DNA of 64,000 nucleotides. Origin: Parahaliea mediterranea. Lineage in GTDB: Bacteria > Pseudomonadota > Gammaproteobacteria > Pseudomonadales > Halieaceae. The notes under the pieces are model-generated. The model worked only from the letters and a program-made list of their open reading frames with translations. It did no database searches and was not told the origin of the DNA. Location of the stretch: positions 62,001 to 126,000 of the forward strand of contig NZ_QEWO01000007.1 in NCBI RefSeq assembly GCF_003402235.1, written 5' to 3'. Of the stretch, positions 8,872 to 17,238 are shown piece after piece (position 1 is the stretch's first letter; each line of letters opens with the position of its first letter). The translations under genes were made by a program, and so were the position numbers.

Positions 8872-10910
8872 TGATTAATATGCTGATCGGTGTACGGGAC
8901 TGGGTCGACGAGCGTCTGCCCATCATGCGCGCCTGGAACACCCACATGGGCAAGTACTACGCGCCCAAGAATTTCAACTTCTGGTACTTCTTCGGGGTGC
9001 TGTCGCTGGTGGTGCTGGTCAACCAGCTGCTCACCGGCATCTGGCTCACCATGAGCTTCAACCCCAGTGCCGAGGGCGCCTTCGCCTCGGTCGAGTACAT
9101 CATGCGCGATGTCGACTATGGCTGGATTTTGCGCTACATGCACTCCACCGGGGCCTCGGCCTTCTTTGTGGTGGTATACCTGCACATGTTTCGGGCCCTG
9201 TTGTACGGGTCTTACAAAAAGCCGCGGGAGCTGATCTGGATCTTTGGCATGCTCATCTTCGTGGTGCTGATGGCCGAGGCCTTTGTAGGCTATGTGCTGC
9301 CCTGGGGGCAGATGTCCTACTGGGGCGCCCAGGTGATCATCTCCCTGTTCGGTGCGATTCCGGTGGTGGGTGAAGACCTGGTGACCTGGATTCGCGGCGA
9401 CTTCCTGATTTCCGGCGCCACCCTGAACCGCTTCTTCGCCCTGCACGTGGTGGCCCTGCCCATCGTGCTGCTGGCGCTGGTGGTGCTGCACCTGCTGGCC
9501 CTGCACGAAGTGGGGTCCAACAACCCCGACGGTGTGGAAATCAAGAAGCACAAGGGCCCCGATGGCGTGCCGCTGGATGGCATTGCCTTCCACCCCTACT
9601 ATTCGGTGCACGACCTGCAGGCGATTGCCGTCTTCCTGTTTATCTTCTGCGCGGTGATTTTCTTCATGCCGGAGATGGGCGGCTTCTTCCTTGAGTACGC
9701 CAACTTCGAGGAGGCCAATGGCCTGAAGACCCCGGAGCATATTGCCCCGGTGTGGTACTTCACGCCCTTCTATTCCGTGTTGCGCGCGGTACCGGACAAG
9801 TTCTGGGGCTTCGTGGCCTTTGCCGCGTCGGTCGCCATTCCCTTCATCCTGCCCTGGCTGGATCGCAGCCCGGTCAAGTCCTGGCGCTATCGCGGCAACA
9901 TCACCAAGGTGATGCTGGTGCTGTTCGTGGCCAGCTTCCTGATTCTGGGTGTGCTGGGCGTGAAGGCGCCGACCGAGTCGCGCACCCTGCTGGCGCAGAT
10001 CTGCTCCATCTTCTACTTCGCCTTCTTCCTGCTGATGCCGATTTGGTCCAGCATGGACAAGACCAAGCCGGTGCCGGAGCGGGTCACCATGGATGGCGGC
10101 ATGGGCTTCTGGCGCAGCATGGGCGTGCTGGCCATTATCATGGCGCTGACTGTGCTGCCGCTGAAGGCGGTGGGGGCTGAGTCCGCCCACGCCTGCGGCA
10201 GTATCCCCTGCGATGAGTTCACTGCCGACCCGTCCGACAAGGCCTCCCTGCAGAACGGTGCCCGCCTGTACATGAATTACTGCATGGGCTGCCACTCCCT
10301 GCAGTACGCCCGCTACAACCGGGTGGCCGAGGATCTGGGTATCCCCACTGACCTGATGGAGGCGAACCTGATCTTCGACCCCTCGGAGAAGATCGGCTCG
10401 CTCATGCACAACGCCATGTCCAAGGACGACGCCAAGGTCTGGTTTGGCGCCGCGCCCCCTGACCTGACCCTGGTGTCGCGCGCCCGCCAGCCCGAGTGGC
10501 TGTACACCTACCTGCGCACCTTCTACAAGGACGACAGCCGCCCCTGGGGCGTCAACAACAAAGTCTTCAAGGATGTGGGCATGCCCCATGTCCTGCTGGA
10601 GCTCCAGGGCATGCAGGAATGCGCCATGGGCCCGGTGAAAGCCGCCAATGGCGGGGTCAAGCGCGACCCGCTGACGGGCGCCGATATTATGGAAGAGCCC
10701 TGCGGCCGCCTGGTGGTGACCGAAGAGGGCAGCATGACGCCGGATGAGTTCGACGGCGCCATGTATGACCTGACCAATTTTCTGGCCTACACGGCCGAGC
10801 CGATAGCCAGCGACCGCAAGCGGATTGGTACCTTTGTGCTGCTGTTTATCACCCTGTTTTTCGTCTTTGCCTGGCTGCTCAACCGCGAGTACTGGAAAGA
10901 CGTACACTGA
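8871..10910 (+). CDS. petBC: Fused cytochrome b / cytochrome c1 of the bc1 complex
   Basis: One 679-residue ORF carries both membrane cytochromes that are separate genes (petB, petC) in most gammaproteobacteria. Residues 1-405 are cytochrome b, with the paired-His helices (YMHSTGASAFF...YLH; FFALHVVALP...LHLLALH) and the Qo-site motif PVWY, the form reported for beta/gamma-proteobacteria. A new hydrophobic signal-like stretch starts at Met407/Met411 and ends near VGA (434-436). Cytochrome c1 follows, with haem site CMGCH (471-475) and a C-terminal anchor before NREYWKDVH. Bradyrhizobium FbcH is a known b-c1 polyprotein cut at an internal signal peptide; processing here is inferred from that layout. 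Confidence 0.95.
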   Translation: MINMLIGVRDWVDERLPIMRAWNTHMGKYYAPKNFNFWYFFGVLSLVVLVNQLLTGIWLTMSFNPSAEGAFASVEYIMRDVDYGWILRYMHSTGASAFFVVVYLHMFRALLYGSYKKPRELIWIFGMLIFVVLMAEAFVGYVLPWGQMSYWGAQVIISLFGAIPVVGEDLVTWIRGDFLISGATLNRFFALHVVALPIVLLALVVLHLLALHEVGSNNPDGVEIKKHKGPDGVPLDGIAFHPYYSVHDLQAIAVFLFIFCAVIFFMPEMGGFFLEYANFEEANGLKTPEHIAPVWYFTPFYSVLRAVPDKFWGFVAFAASVAIPFILPWLDRSPVKSWRYRGNITKVMLVLFVASFLILGVLGVKAPTESRTLLAQICSIFYFAFFLLMPIWSSMDKTKPVPERVTMDGGMGFWRSMGVLAIIMALTVLPLKAVGAESAHACGSIPCDEFTADPSDKASLQNGARLYMNYCMGCHSLQYARYNRVAEDLGIPTDLMEANLIFDPSEKIGSLMHNAMSKDDAKVWFGAAPPDLTLVSRARQPEWLYTYLRTFYKDDSRPWGVNNKVFKDVGMPHVLLELQGMQECAMGPVKAANGGVKRDPLTGADIMEEPCGRLVVTEEGSMTPDEFDGAMYDLTNFLAYTAEPIASDRKRIGTFVLLFITLFFVFAWLLNREYWKDVH

Positions 10911-10925
10911 CAGCCCGAAAGGGCC

Positions 10926-10960
10926 GCCGCCCGCGCCGCTGTTCTGGCGGCGCGGGCGGC
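10926..10960. terminator. Strong GC hairpin between petBC and sspA
   Basis: A perfect 14-bp stem (GCCGCCCGCGCCGC with its complement) around a 7-base loop, 16 bases after the petBC stop. There is no clean T-run afterwards (AAAGCGTTTCTG), so it may end or attenuate transcription or protect the pet mRNA 3' end rather than be a textbook terminator. Confidence 0.6.
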
Positions 10961-10991
10961 AAAGCGTTTCTGAAAACCTGAGGATTCCCTG

Positions 10992-11624
10992 ATGGGCGTA
11001 GTGGCAAAGCGGTCTTCCATGACCTTATTCTCCGACAGTACCAGTCATTACAGTCACCGAGTTCGTATCGTGTTGGCTGAAAAGGGGGTCACCGTCGACC
11101 TGGTCGAAGCGGAAGGCAACCATCCCCCCGCGGAACTGGCGGACGTCAATCCGGATAACTCCCTGCCCACGCTGATGGACCGCGACCTGGTGCTGTGGGA
11201 ATCCCGCGTCATCATGGAGTACCTGGACGAGCGCTTCCCCCACCCGCCGCTGCTGCCGGTTTACCCGGTGGCCCGCGCCGAGAGCCGCCTGTTCATGCAC
11301 CGTATCGAAAAGGACTGGTGTGCCCTGGTGGACTCCATCCAGAACTCGCGCAGCGACAATGTGGTGAGCAAATCGACCAAGGAACTGCGCGAGAGCATCA
11401 TGGGCATTGCGCCCATCTTTGCCGAAAAGCCCTTCTTCATGAGCGAGGAATTCACCCTGGTGGATTGCTGCATCGCCCCCATCCTGTGGCGCCTGCCTTC
11501 GCTGGGTGTGGACATCCGCTCCAGCAAGCAGTCCAAACCCCTGCTGACCTACATGGACGCGCTGTTCAACCGTGAGTCTTTCCAGGAAAGTTTGACCGAG
11601 CAGGAGCGGGAGATGCGCACCTGA
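10992..11624 (+). CDS. sspA: Stringent starvation protein A
   Basis: RNA-polymerase-associated protein with a glutathione S-transferase fold but no transferase activity; it controls starvation, acid-stress and virulence genes in relatives. 210 residues. The N-terminal thioredoxin-like half shows SHRVRIVLAEKGV and ESRVIMEYLDERFPHPPLLPVYPVARAES, nearly as in E. coli, and the helical C-terminal half follows. The start (MGVVAKRSSMTLFS) matches E. coli in register and follows TGAGGA. sspB follows 25 bases later. Confidence 0.97.
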   Translation: MGVVAKRSSMTLFSDSTSHYSHRVRIVLAEKGVTVDLVEAEGNHPPAELADVNPDNSLPTLMDRDLVLWESRVIMEYLDERFPHPPLLPVYPVARAESRLFMHRIEKDWCALVDSIQNSRSDNVVSKSTKELRESIMGIAPIFAEKPFFMSEEFTLVDCCIAPILWRLPSLGVDIRSSKQSKPLLTYMDALFNRESFQESLTEQEREMRT

Positions 11625-11649
11625 GGCTCTGGCCTGCGGGGTAGCTCCT

Positions 11650-12054
11650 ATGACGCCCAGTCGCCCTTATATCATGCGCGCTCTCTACGAGTGGATCGTG
11701 GACAATGGCTGCACGCCCTATTTGCTGGTGGATGCCGGCATTCGCGGTGTCGATGTGCCGCGCCAGTACGTCAAGGACGGCCAGATCGTGTTGAACATTT
11801 CGCCGAGTGCGGTGATCGACCTCAACATTTCCAACGACCTGGTCTACTTCAACGGCCGCTTTGGTGGTGTGCCCACTGATATCAGTGTGCCGGTGAACGC
11901 CGTGGTGGGTATCTATGCCCGGGAAAATGGCCAGGGCATGGTGTTCGAGGCGGAGGAGGGCCCGCAGGGGCCCGACGACGACCCCGATCAGACACCGCCC
12001 GAGAGCGGTCCCGGCAAGCCGGAAGGTCGGCCCTCCCTTAAAATCGTGAAGTGA
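11650..12054 (+). CDS. sspB: ClpXP adaptor SspB
   Basis: Adaptor that tethers ssrA-tagged proteins and RseA fragments to the ClpXP protease. 134 residues: a folded substrate-binding domain (about 1-100), an acidic, Pro/Asp-rich linker, and a terminal tail RPSLKIVK that corresponds to the ClpX-binding motif of E. coli SspB. Its presence beside degS in the same window fits the sigma-E cascade, in which SspB passes the RseA fragment made after DegS cleavage to ClpXP. Confidence 0.96.
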   Translation: MTPSRPYIMRALYEWIVDNGCTPYLLVDAGIRGVDVPRQYVKDGQIVLNISPSAVIDLNISNDLVYFNGRFGGVPTDISVPVNAVVGIYARENGQGMVFEAEEGPQGPDDDPDQTPPESGPGKPEGRPSLKIVK

Positions 12055-12075
12055 CCAGCGTCAGGCGCTGGTCAC
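12051..12075. terminator. Hairpin at the end of sspB
   Basis: GTGACCAGCG and CGCTGGTCAC form a perfect 10-bp stem over a 5-base loop; the sspB stop codon lies in the left arm. It sits between convergent sspB and dolP and may act on both transcripts, though neither side has a T-run. Confidence 0.5.
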
Positions 12076-12091
12076 CTTCGCCCCGGCGCCT

Positions 12092-12664
12092 TCAGCTGGG
12101 CACAATCTCAAACAGTCTCACCACCCGCTGCACGCCAGACAGCCCGGCGGCCACGTCGGCTACCCGGTCGGCCTCGGTCTGGGTGGCCATACCCATCAGG
12201 TAGACCACGCCGTTTTCGGTGACCACCTTGGTGCGCATGCCAGGGGTACTGGAATGGCCAATCAGCCAGGATTTGACCTTGGCGGTAATCCAGGTGTCGG
12301 CGGTGCGTGTCATGCCGGAGCTGGGCGCGGCAACTTCCATTTCGTTGTAGATGCGGCGCACGCCGCGAATTTTGCGCACCACGTCGGAGGCCTTGTTCTT
12401 CAGCGCTTCGCTGGGCACCTGGCCGGCCAGCAGCACAAAGCCGTTGTAACTGACGATGACCAGGTGAGCCTGTTCAAAGCGCGAATCGGCGGCGCGGATA
12501 TTCACCATGGCCTTGGTTTCAACCGCTTCGTCCTCCAGTTGGCGCCCCATGGTGCGCTCCACCGGCTCATCCTCAATGGGGTTGGACTTCACGGTGGCCA
12601 GCATACTGCCGCAGCCCGAGAGGGCGAGGCTGGCAACGATGAGGGGGGCGAAGAAAAAACGCAT
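12092..12664 (-). CDS. dolP: Dual BON-domain outer-membrane lipoprotein (DolP/YraP)
   Basis: Lipoprotein with two BON domains; E. coli DolP binds anionic lipid, supports outer-membrane integrity and BamA function, and belongs to the sigma-E regulon. 190 residues from ATG 12664: lipoprotein signal ending LALSGC (Cys18), first BON domain about 60-115 and second about 120-190. AGGAC lies 9 bases upstream of the start. Last gene of lpoA-yraN-diaA-dolP, four bases after diaA, exactly the E. coli order. Confidence 0.93.
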   Translation of the reverse strand: MRFFFAPLIVASLALSGCGSMLATVKSNPIEDEPVERTMGRQLEDEAVETKAMVNIRAADSRFEQAHLVIVSYNGFVLLAGQVPSEALKNKASDVVRKIRGVRRIYNEMEVAAPSSGMTRTADTWITAKVKSWLIGHSSTPGMRTKVVTENGVVYLMGMATQTEADRVADVAAGLSGVQRVVRLFEIVPS

Positions 12665-12668
12665 AGGG

Positions 12669-13268
12669 TCAGTGTCCTGTAAAACCGCCGAACAGGGCGT
12701 GGTCAATGAGTTCGCAGAGGTTCTGCAGCAGCACGGTGTGTCGCTCCAGCGCGCGGGCCGGCGCAATCCGGTCCAGGGCGATCACCGCATCACCGTCGTG
12801 CAGCAGCGCCGGGATGTGTTCGTCCACGCCGTTCGACAGCAGGACGATGGCCATGTTCCGCTCGCGGGCGCTCTCCAGGGCGCGCCGCAACTGCCCGCCG
12901 ATGCCCGCGCTGGCAATGCACAACAGGACATCGCCGCTCTGCCCCAGGGCCAGCAGCTGGCGGGCGTACATTTCGTCGCTGCCGTCGGCGCTGGCGATGG
13001 CGCCCACCACGCCGCCATCACCGGCGAGGGCCAGGGCCGGCAGGGCGGGGCGCTCCTGCTGGAAGTGCCCCAGCAGGTTGATGGCGAACAACTGGGCGAG
13101 TGCAGCATCGGGCCCGCTGCCGCAGGTCAGCACCTTGTGCTCGTTGAGCATGGCCGCCACTATCAGCTCGGCGCCAGCGCCCAGGGCCGGTGCGGCCGGG
13201 TCCACCGCCATTGCCAGCGCTTCAATGGTGCCCTGGCAGTTGGCGGCCAGCAGTTCGTAGTGATCCAT
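12669..13268 (-). CDS. diaA: SIS-domain protein, DiaA-like
   Basis: Sugar-isomerase (SIS) domain protein related to DiaA, which binds DnaA and promotes timely replication initiation, and to phosphoheptose isomerase GmhA. 199 residues. The SIS core shows LTCGSGPDAALAQLFA and CIASAGIGGQLRRALESARERNM; the usual phosphosugar-binding Ser/Thr-rich loops are partly changed (GSGPDAA, SAGIG), which argues for the DiaA role rather than an isomerase. Position between yraN and dolP supports DiaA. Confidence 0.85.
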   Translation of the reverse strand: MDHYELLAANCQGTIEALAMAVDPAAPALGAGAELIVAAMLNEHKVLTCGSGPDAALAQLFAINLLGHFQQERPALPALALAGDGGVVGAIASADGSDEMYARQLLALGQSGDVLLCIASAGIGGQLRRALESARERNMAIVLLSNGVDEHIPALLHDGDAVIALDRIAPARALERHTVLLQNLCELIDHALFGGFTGH

Positions 13269-13292
13269 GCAGTGTTCCCGGAGTGGTGTGGC

Positions 13293-13652
13293 TCAGGCAG
13301 TGAATGCGGACCGAATCCATTGGGGCTCCGGCGCGGGCGATGATTGTCGCGGCTCAAAGGCAATAACGTCAAATCGGCAGGGATAGTTGCGCCAGCGCGG
13401 CTGGGAACGCAGGAACAGGCTGGCAGCCAGTTGCAGTTTGCGCTGCTTGCGCCAGTCGACGGAGGCCGCGGCGCTGGCAAAGCGCGGGTTGCGCCGGGCG
13501 CGCACTTCAACAAATACCAGGGTATTGCCGTCCAGGGCGACGATGTCCAGCTCGCCGCCCCGGAAGCGGATGTTGCGGCCAATCAGCTGAAGCCCCTGCT
13601 GTTGCAGGAAGGCGGCTGCGAGCTCTTCGTGGGGGTCGTTGGCGGGGTTCAC
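13293..13652 (-). CDS. yraN: YraN family endonuclease-like protein (UPF0102)
   Basis: Small protein of the UPF0102 family, with a Holliday-junction-resolvase-like endonuclease fold. 119 residues. The nuclease signature is readable: FRGGELDIVALDGNTLVFVEVRAR (acidic residues plus Q/E-x-R) with a downstream RKQRKL. GTG start preceded by AAAGGAGG. Second gene of the lpoA operon. Its cellular substrate is unknown. Confidence 0.93.
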   Translation of the reverse strand: MNPANDPHEELAAAFLQQQGLQLIGRNIRFRGGELDIVALDGNTLVFVEVRARRNPRFASAAASVDWRKQRKLQLAASLFLRSQPRWRNYPCRFDVIAFEPRQSSPAPEPQWIRSAFTA

Positions 13653-13687
13653 GTTGGCGGCCTCCTTTGGTGGGGCCGCCAGTATAG

Positions 13688-15526
13688 TCAGCGCGGCTTC
13701 AGGCGGCCGTCGTCAAATGTAGCCGCCCACGGCTCGCGGCGAATGCGCAGCTGCGGGTCCATGGTGAGCAGGCCGGTGCTGCCGCGCAGCAGGGCTGCGG
13801 CGCCGGCCTGCAGCTGGGCAAAGCGACTCTGCAGCAGGAAGGCATCGGCGCCCAGCGCGTTGAGCCGGGTGTAGCTGTCGCTGCCGGTATCGCCGGCGGC
13901 AATGGCCACGCGCAGCTCCGGGTCCGCGCCCAGCAGCCAGGGCAGCTCGGCGAGCACAATGCCGTTCAGGTCGCTGTCGCCGCGCCCGGGAATGCCGCTG
14001 TAGATGGCAGAGGGCGCATACACGGGCAGGTCGCCCGCGTAGTGGAAGGCCAGCAGCGGCTTGATGGCGCGGGCCTCGGCGGGACTGCCGGACAGCAGGA
14101 AAATGGCGTCGATGTCCTGGCGGCGGCGGGCGGTCGTCTCGATATTGGTGGCCAGCATGGCGCGCACTTCCCGCGCCCGGGCCTCGCTGGCATCCAGCTG
14201 GAAGGCCTGCTTGATGGTGTCGGAGTAGGCCTCGGCGCTGGCGTAGGTCACCGCACCGACAATCTCTCCTCCCAGGGCCTGCCACTGCTGCTGCAGGGCG
14301 CCGTTGAGCTTGTCGCCCCACTCGCCAGCGGGGCGCACCACCAGGGCACGGCGGGCGCCACCGTTCCAGGCCTGGCGGGCCAGGGTGTCCACTTCGTCCT
14401 CGGGGGACAGGGACAGCTGCACCAGGGCCGTCGGCCCGGGCGGCAGGGGGGCGTCGCTGCGGTTCAGGGCGAGCACCGGCACGGGCCGCTCGGCCAGGCC
14501 GCCCAGTTCTGTCACCGCCTCTTTACTGAGGGGGCCGACGATCATGGTGGCGCCCTGGCGCACCGCGTCCTGGTAGGCGCTGGTGGCATCGGGGTAGGCA
14601 TTGGTATCCAGCACCAGCAACTCCTGCTGCGGCGGATCGCCGGCGGCGGCGCGGTAGTGGGCGGCCAGGTAGCCGTCCTGCACGGCCCTGGCGGCGGGCG
14701 CCAGGCGGCCACTGAGGGGCAGCAGCAGCGCAACGGTCTGCGCCCTGATGGGCTGATCCAGCAGGGCGCCGAGCCCCCCGGGCAGGGGGGCGGCGGCGGG
14801 GTGATGCGGGTGCTCCTCGCGCCAGGCGCGCAGGTCGCTCTCAAGCGCTGCGGGGCTGGCCGCCGAGGCGGTCAGCTCGGCCAAAGCCAGCCAGGCGGCC
14901 CAGTCGTCATCGGCCGGGTCGTCATCGGCCCGGTCACGCCGGGCGGCGGCCAGCTGCTGCGCGGGCACCTGCTCCAGGTCGCGCCAGATGCTCGCGCCCA
15001 GGGCCGCAGCGCCGCGCTGTTGTGGGTCGGCACTCAGCAACTGGCTGCCCAGCCGGGCGCTGCCCAGGTGATCGCCTGCGGCGGCCTTCAACTGACGCTG
15101 GAAATTGACGATTTTGTCCGACAGGGCAAGGGCGGTGCCCGGTGCCGGGTAGTCCTTGAGGATCGCACTTGCCTGCTGTGGGCGGCCGTGCTGCCAGGCG
15201 ATGCGCGCCTGCAGGTAGTGCAGGTAGGCGTCATCGTTGGTGTTGAGCGGCCCGCGGAGGGTGGCGAGGCTTTCCTCGGCCTGCATCCAGTCCTGCCGGG
15301 CAAGCTGTGCCTCGGCCCGGGCGAAGGCATCGGCATACGCGCTGTCCGGCAGTGTGCGATCCGCCGCCTGTTCCGGCTGGCTGGTCTCGGGCGCGACGAT
15401 GGCCTGCTCGGGCGGCGCTGGCGGGCCGTCCTGCTCCGGCGCCTGGGCGCAGGCCTGCAGCAACAGGGCCGAGGCCAGCAGCAGGCCGGGGAGGGGGCGG
15501 TGGCGACGTGTCGGGTGATCTCTCAT
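13688..15526 (-). CDS. lpoA: Penicillin-binding protein activator LpoA
   Basis: Outer-membrane lipoprotein that reaches through the periplasm to activate the peptidoglycan synthase PBP1A. 612 residues from ATG 15526, which has AAGGAT seven bases upstream. Lipobox LLQAC (Cys26); Ala/Gln-rich helical repeat N domain (about 60-270); C domain with a periplasmic-binding-protein fold beginning TVALLLPLSGRLAPAARAVQDG. An in-frame ATG at 15580 would add 18 residues without a signal. First gene of the operon, divergent from rsmI. Confidence 0.92.
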   Translation of the reverse strand: MRDHPTRRHRPLPGLLLASALLLQACAQAPEQDGPPAPPEQAIVAPETSQPEQAADRTLPDSAYADAFARAEAQLARQDWMQAEESLATLRGPLNTNDDAYLHYLQARIAWQHGRPQQASAILKDYPAPGTALALSDKIVNFQRQLKAAAGDHLGSARLGSQLLSADPQQRGAAALGASIWRDLEQVPAQQLAAARRDRADDDPADDDWAAWLALAELTASAASPAALESDLRAWREEHPHHPAAAPLPGGLGALLDQPIRAQTVALLLPLSGRLAPAARAVQDGYLAAHYRAAAGDPPQQELLVLDTNAYPDATSAYQDAVRQGATMIVGPLSKEAVTELGGLAERPVPVLALNRSDAPLPPGPTALVQLSLSPEDEVDTLARQAWNGGARRALVVRPAGEWGDKLNGALQQQWQALGGEIVGAVTYASAEAYSDTIKQAFQLDASEARAREVRAMLATNIETTARRRQDIDAIFLLSGSPAEARAIKPLLAFHYAGDLPVYAPSAIYSGIPGRGDSDLNGIVLAELPWLLGADPELRVAIAAGDTGSDSYTRLNALGADAFLLQSRFAQLQAGAAALLRGSTGLLTMDPQLRIRREPWAATFDDGRLKPR

Positions 15527-15642
15527 GCTATCCTTCGCTACTTTCTTGGTGCGGCCTCGGTACAGCGCCAGCGACTGCACTCAACGCTGCGGTTGTGGCG
15601 TGGTGGGGGCCATTATAGAGCGATTGCGCGCAAGGTTGGTGA

Positions 15643-16479
15643 GTGGAACTGGAATCCGGACTGTACGTGGTGGCAACCCCTATCGGCAACCTCGGGGACA
15701 TCAGCCGCCGCGCCCTTGATGTACTGGCGGCGGCGGATCTGGTGGCGGCGGAAGACACCCGCACCACCCGCCACCTGCTGGCCAAGTTCAATATCGACAA
15801 CCAGGTGCTGGCCTACCATGACCACTCCGATGCGCGCGCGGCGCAGCGCATTCTCGACTGTGTTGCCGGCGGTGGGGTGGTGGCGCTGGTCTCCGATGCG
15901 GGTACGCCGCTGATCTCCGACCCGGGCTATCGCCTGGTGCGCGAATTGCAGGATGCCGGGCAGGCGGTGTTTCCCATTCCCGGCCCCTGCGCCGCAGTGG
16001 CGGCCCTGTCCGCCTCGGGCCTGCCCACGGATCGGTTCCTGTTCGAGGGGTTTTTGCCCGGCAAGTCCGCCGCCCGGCAGGCGCGGTTGGCGGCGCTCGC
16101 CCAGCGGCCGGAGACCTTGGTGTTCTACGAGGCGCCCCACCGGGTGCTGGAGTGCCTGGATGACATGACGGCGGCCTTTGGTGCAGATCGCGAGGCCCTG
16201 CTGGCACGGGAAATCACCAAAGCCTTTGAGACCCTGCGCCGGGCCCCACTGGCGGATTTGCAGGCTTTCGTAGCTGCCGATGGCAACCAGCAGCGCGGTG
16301 AAATTGTGCTGGTGGTGGCCGGGCAGCGCCAGCGCGCAGAGACGATCGACGACGACAGCGCCCGCCTGCTGCGCCGCCTGGCGGAAGAATTGCCGCCCAA
16401 GCGGGCGGCGGCCGTGGTGGCGGACCTCACCGGCCTGCGCAAAAAACAGCTCTACGACTACCTGCTGCAGCAGGGCTGA
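15643..16479 (+). CDS. rsmI: 16S rRNA (cytidine(1402)-2'-O)-methyltransferase RsmI
   Basis: SAM-dependent enzyme that 2'-O-methylates C1402 in the ribosomal P site; together with RsmH (also in this window) it makes the m4Cm1402 modification. 278 residues, GTG start in GTTGGTGAGTG. Signature motifs: LYVVATPIGNLGDISRRAL, AAEDTRTTRHLL, LVSDAGTPLISDPG and FYEAPHRV. Divergent from lpoA, as in E. coli. Confidence 0.97.
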   Translation: MELESGLYVVATPIGNLGDISRRALDVLAAADLVAAEDTRTTRHLLAKFNIDNQVLAYHDHSDARAAQRILDCVAGGGVVALVSDAGTPLISDPGYRLVRELQDAGQAVFPIPGPCAAVAALSASGLPTDRFLFEGFLPGKSAARQARLAALAQRPETLVFYEAPHRVLECLDDMTAAFGADREALLAREITKAFETLRRAPLADLQAFVAADGNQQRGEIVLVVAGQRQRAETIDDDSARLLRRLAEELPPKRAAAVVADLTGLRKKQLYDYLLQQG

Positions 16480-16497
16480 TATTCCCGCCGATAGCGC

Positions 16498-16526
16498 TTG
16501 CCTTGTTTTGCTGCCCTGCGTAGTCT
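16498..16526 (+). promoter_or_regulatory. Promoter of rnpB
   Basis: TTGCCT and TAGTCT are 17 bases apart. The expected start, 7-8 bases after the -10, coincides with the P1 stem of the RNase P RNA. Confidence 0.65.
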
Positions 16527-16533
16527 TGCCGCC

Positions 16534-16890
16534 GAGTCGGTCAGACGATCGCTTCGCCCCGGCCTTGGCTGCGGCGGGGAGGAAAGTCCGGGCTCCATAG
16601 GGCAGGGTGCCAGGTAACGCCTGGGGGGCGCGAGCCTACGGAAAGTGCAACAGAAAGGATACCGCCTGGCCGCTCACGCGGTCCGGTAAGGGTGAAATGG
16701 TGCGGTAAGAGCGCACCGCGCGGCTGGCAACAGGCGCGGCGATGGTAAACCCCACTCGGAGCAAGACCAAATAGGAATCCATACGCTGCGGCCCGCAGTG
16801 GATTCGGGTAGGTCGCTACAGGCAGGCGGCGACGCCTGTCGCAGATGAATGGTCGTCCACGACAGAACCCGGCTTATCGACCGACTCACT
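16534..16890 (+). ncRNA. rnpB: RNase P RNA component, bacterial type A
   Basis: Catalytic RNA that trims tRNA 5' ends. The 5' end GAGTCGGTC (16534-16542) pairs with GACCGACTC at the 3' end (16879-16887) to form P1. Universally conserved blocks are present: GAGGAAAGUCCGGGC near the 5' side, CAACAGAAAGGAUACCGCC in the middle, GGUAAACCCCA, and ACAGAACCCGGCUUA at the 3' side (P4 and neighbours). About 355 nt, a normal length for type A. Ends are placed by the P1 pairing and may be off by a few bases. Confidence 0.96.
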
Positions 16891-16898
16891 TCTTACTA

Positions 16899-16937
16899 AG
16901 GCCGGTGCCCGCCCCAGTGGCGGGCACCGGCCTTTCT
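16899..16937 (+). terminator. Rho-independent terminator of rnpB
   Basis: A 16-bp stem, AAGGCCGGTGCCCGCC with its complement, closed by a 4-base loop and running into TTTCT. One of the clearest terminators in the window. Confidence 0.92.
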
Positions 16938-17134
16938 ATATGCCGTTTCGGCCCTCTGGCGCCCCTGCCAAAGAAAAAAATATACTGAAACTTAAAGTAA
17001 GTTCTTAGCATGTGCTGTTACGCGCATGTTTTCTGTCACCTTTATCGTGGTGTGGGGGCCCCAAAGCCGGGCGCAGACAACTAAAATCGCCGCTAATTCA
17101 CTGAAATTACAACGTTTTTTTGCGAGAGGCTCGC

Positions 17135-17164
17135 TTGACACCCCCTTCGAGCCAGACCTATAGT
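17135..17164 (+). promoter_or_regulatory. Main promoter of the dcw cluster
   Basis: TTGACA and TATAGT with an 18-base spacer, close to consensus. The expected start near 17171 coincides with the first MraZ box, so bound MraZ would block the start site. The stretch before it (16938-17134) is A/T-rich and holds no gene; I see only an isolated TATACT and a short CATG-bounded inverted repeat there. Confidence 0.85.
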
Positions 17165-17172
17165 GTCGCAAA

Positions 17173-17229
17173 GTGGGAATAAGTGGATAAATTTGGTTTT
17201 TTGTGGGAAACAAAACCAAATAAGTGGGG
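17173..17229 (+). promoter_or_regulatory. MraZ operator: four direct GTGG boxes
   Basis: GTGGGA (17173), GTGGAT (17183), GTGGGA (17203) and GTGGGG (17224). Starts are spaced 10, 20 and 21 bases, so all four face about the same side of the helix. This is the arrangement known for MraZ, which binds GTGGG direct repeats ahead of its own gene. The last box doubles as part of the mraZ ribosome site. Confidence 0.82.
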
Positions 17230-17238
17230 AAAGCGATC

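Noticed and set aside
8814-10907. 697-codon open frame on the minus strand opposite petBC
   Set aside because: His/Gln/Gly-rich low-complexity translation typical of an antisense shadow in GC-rich DNA; the plus strand encodes an unmistakable bc1 gene.
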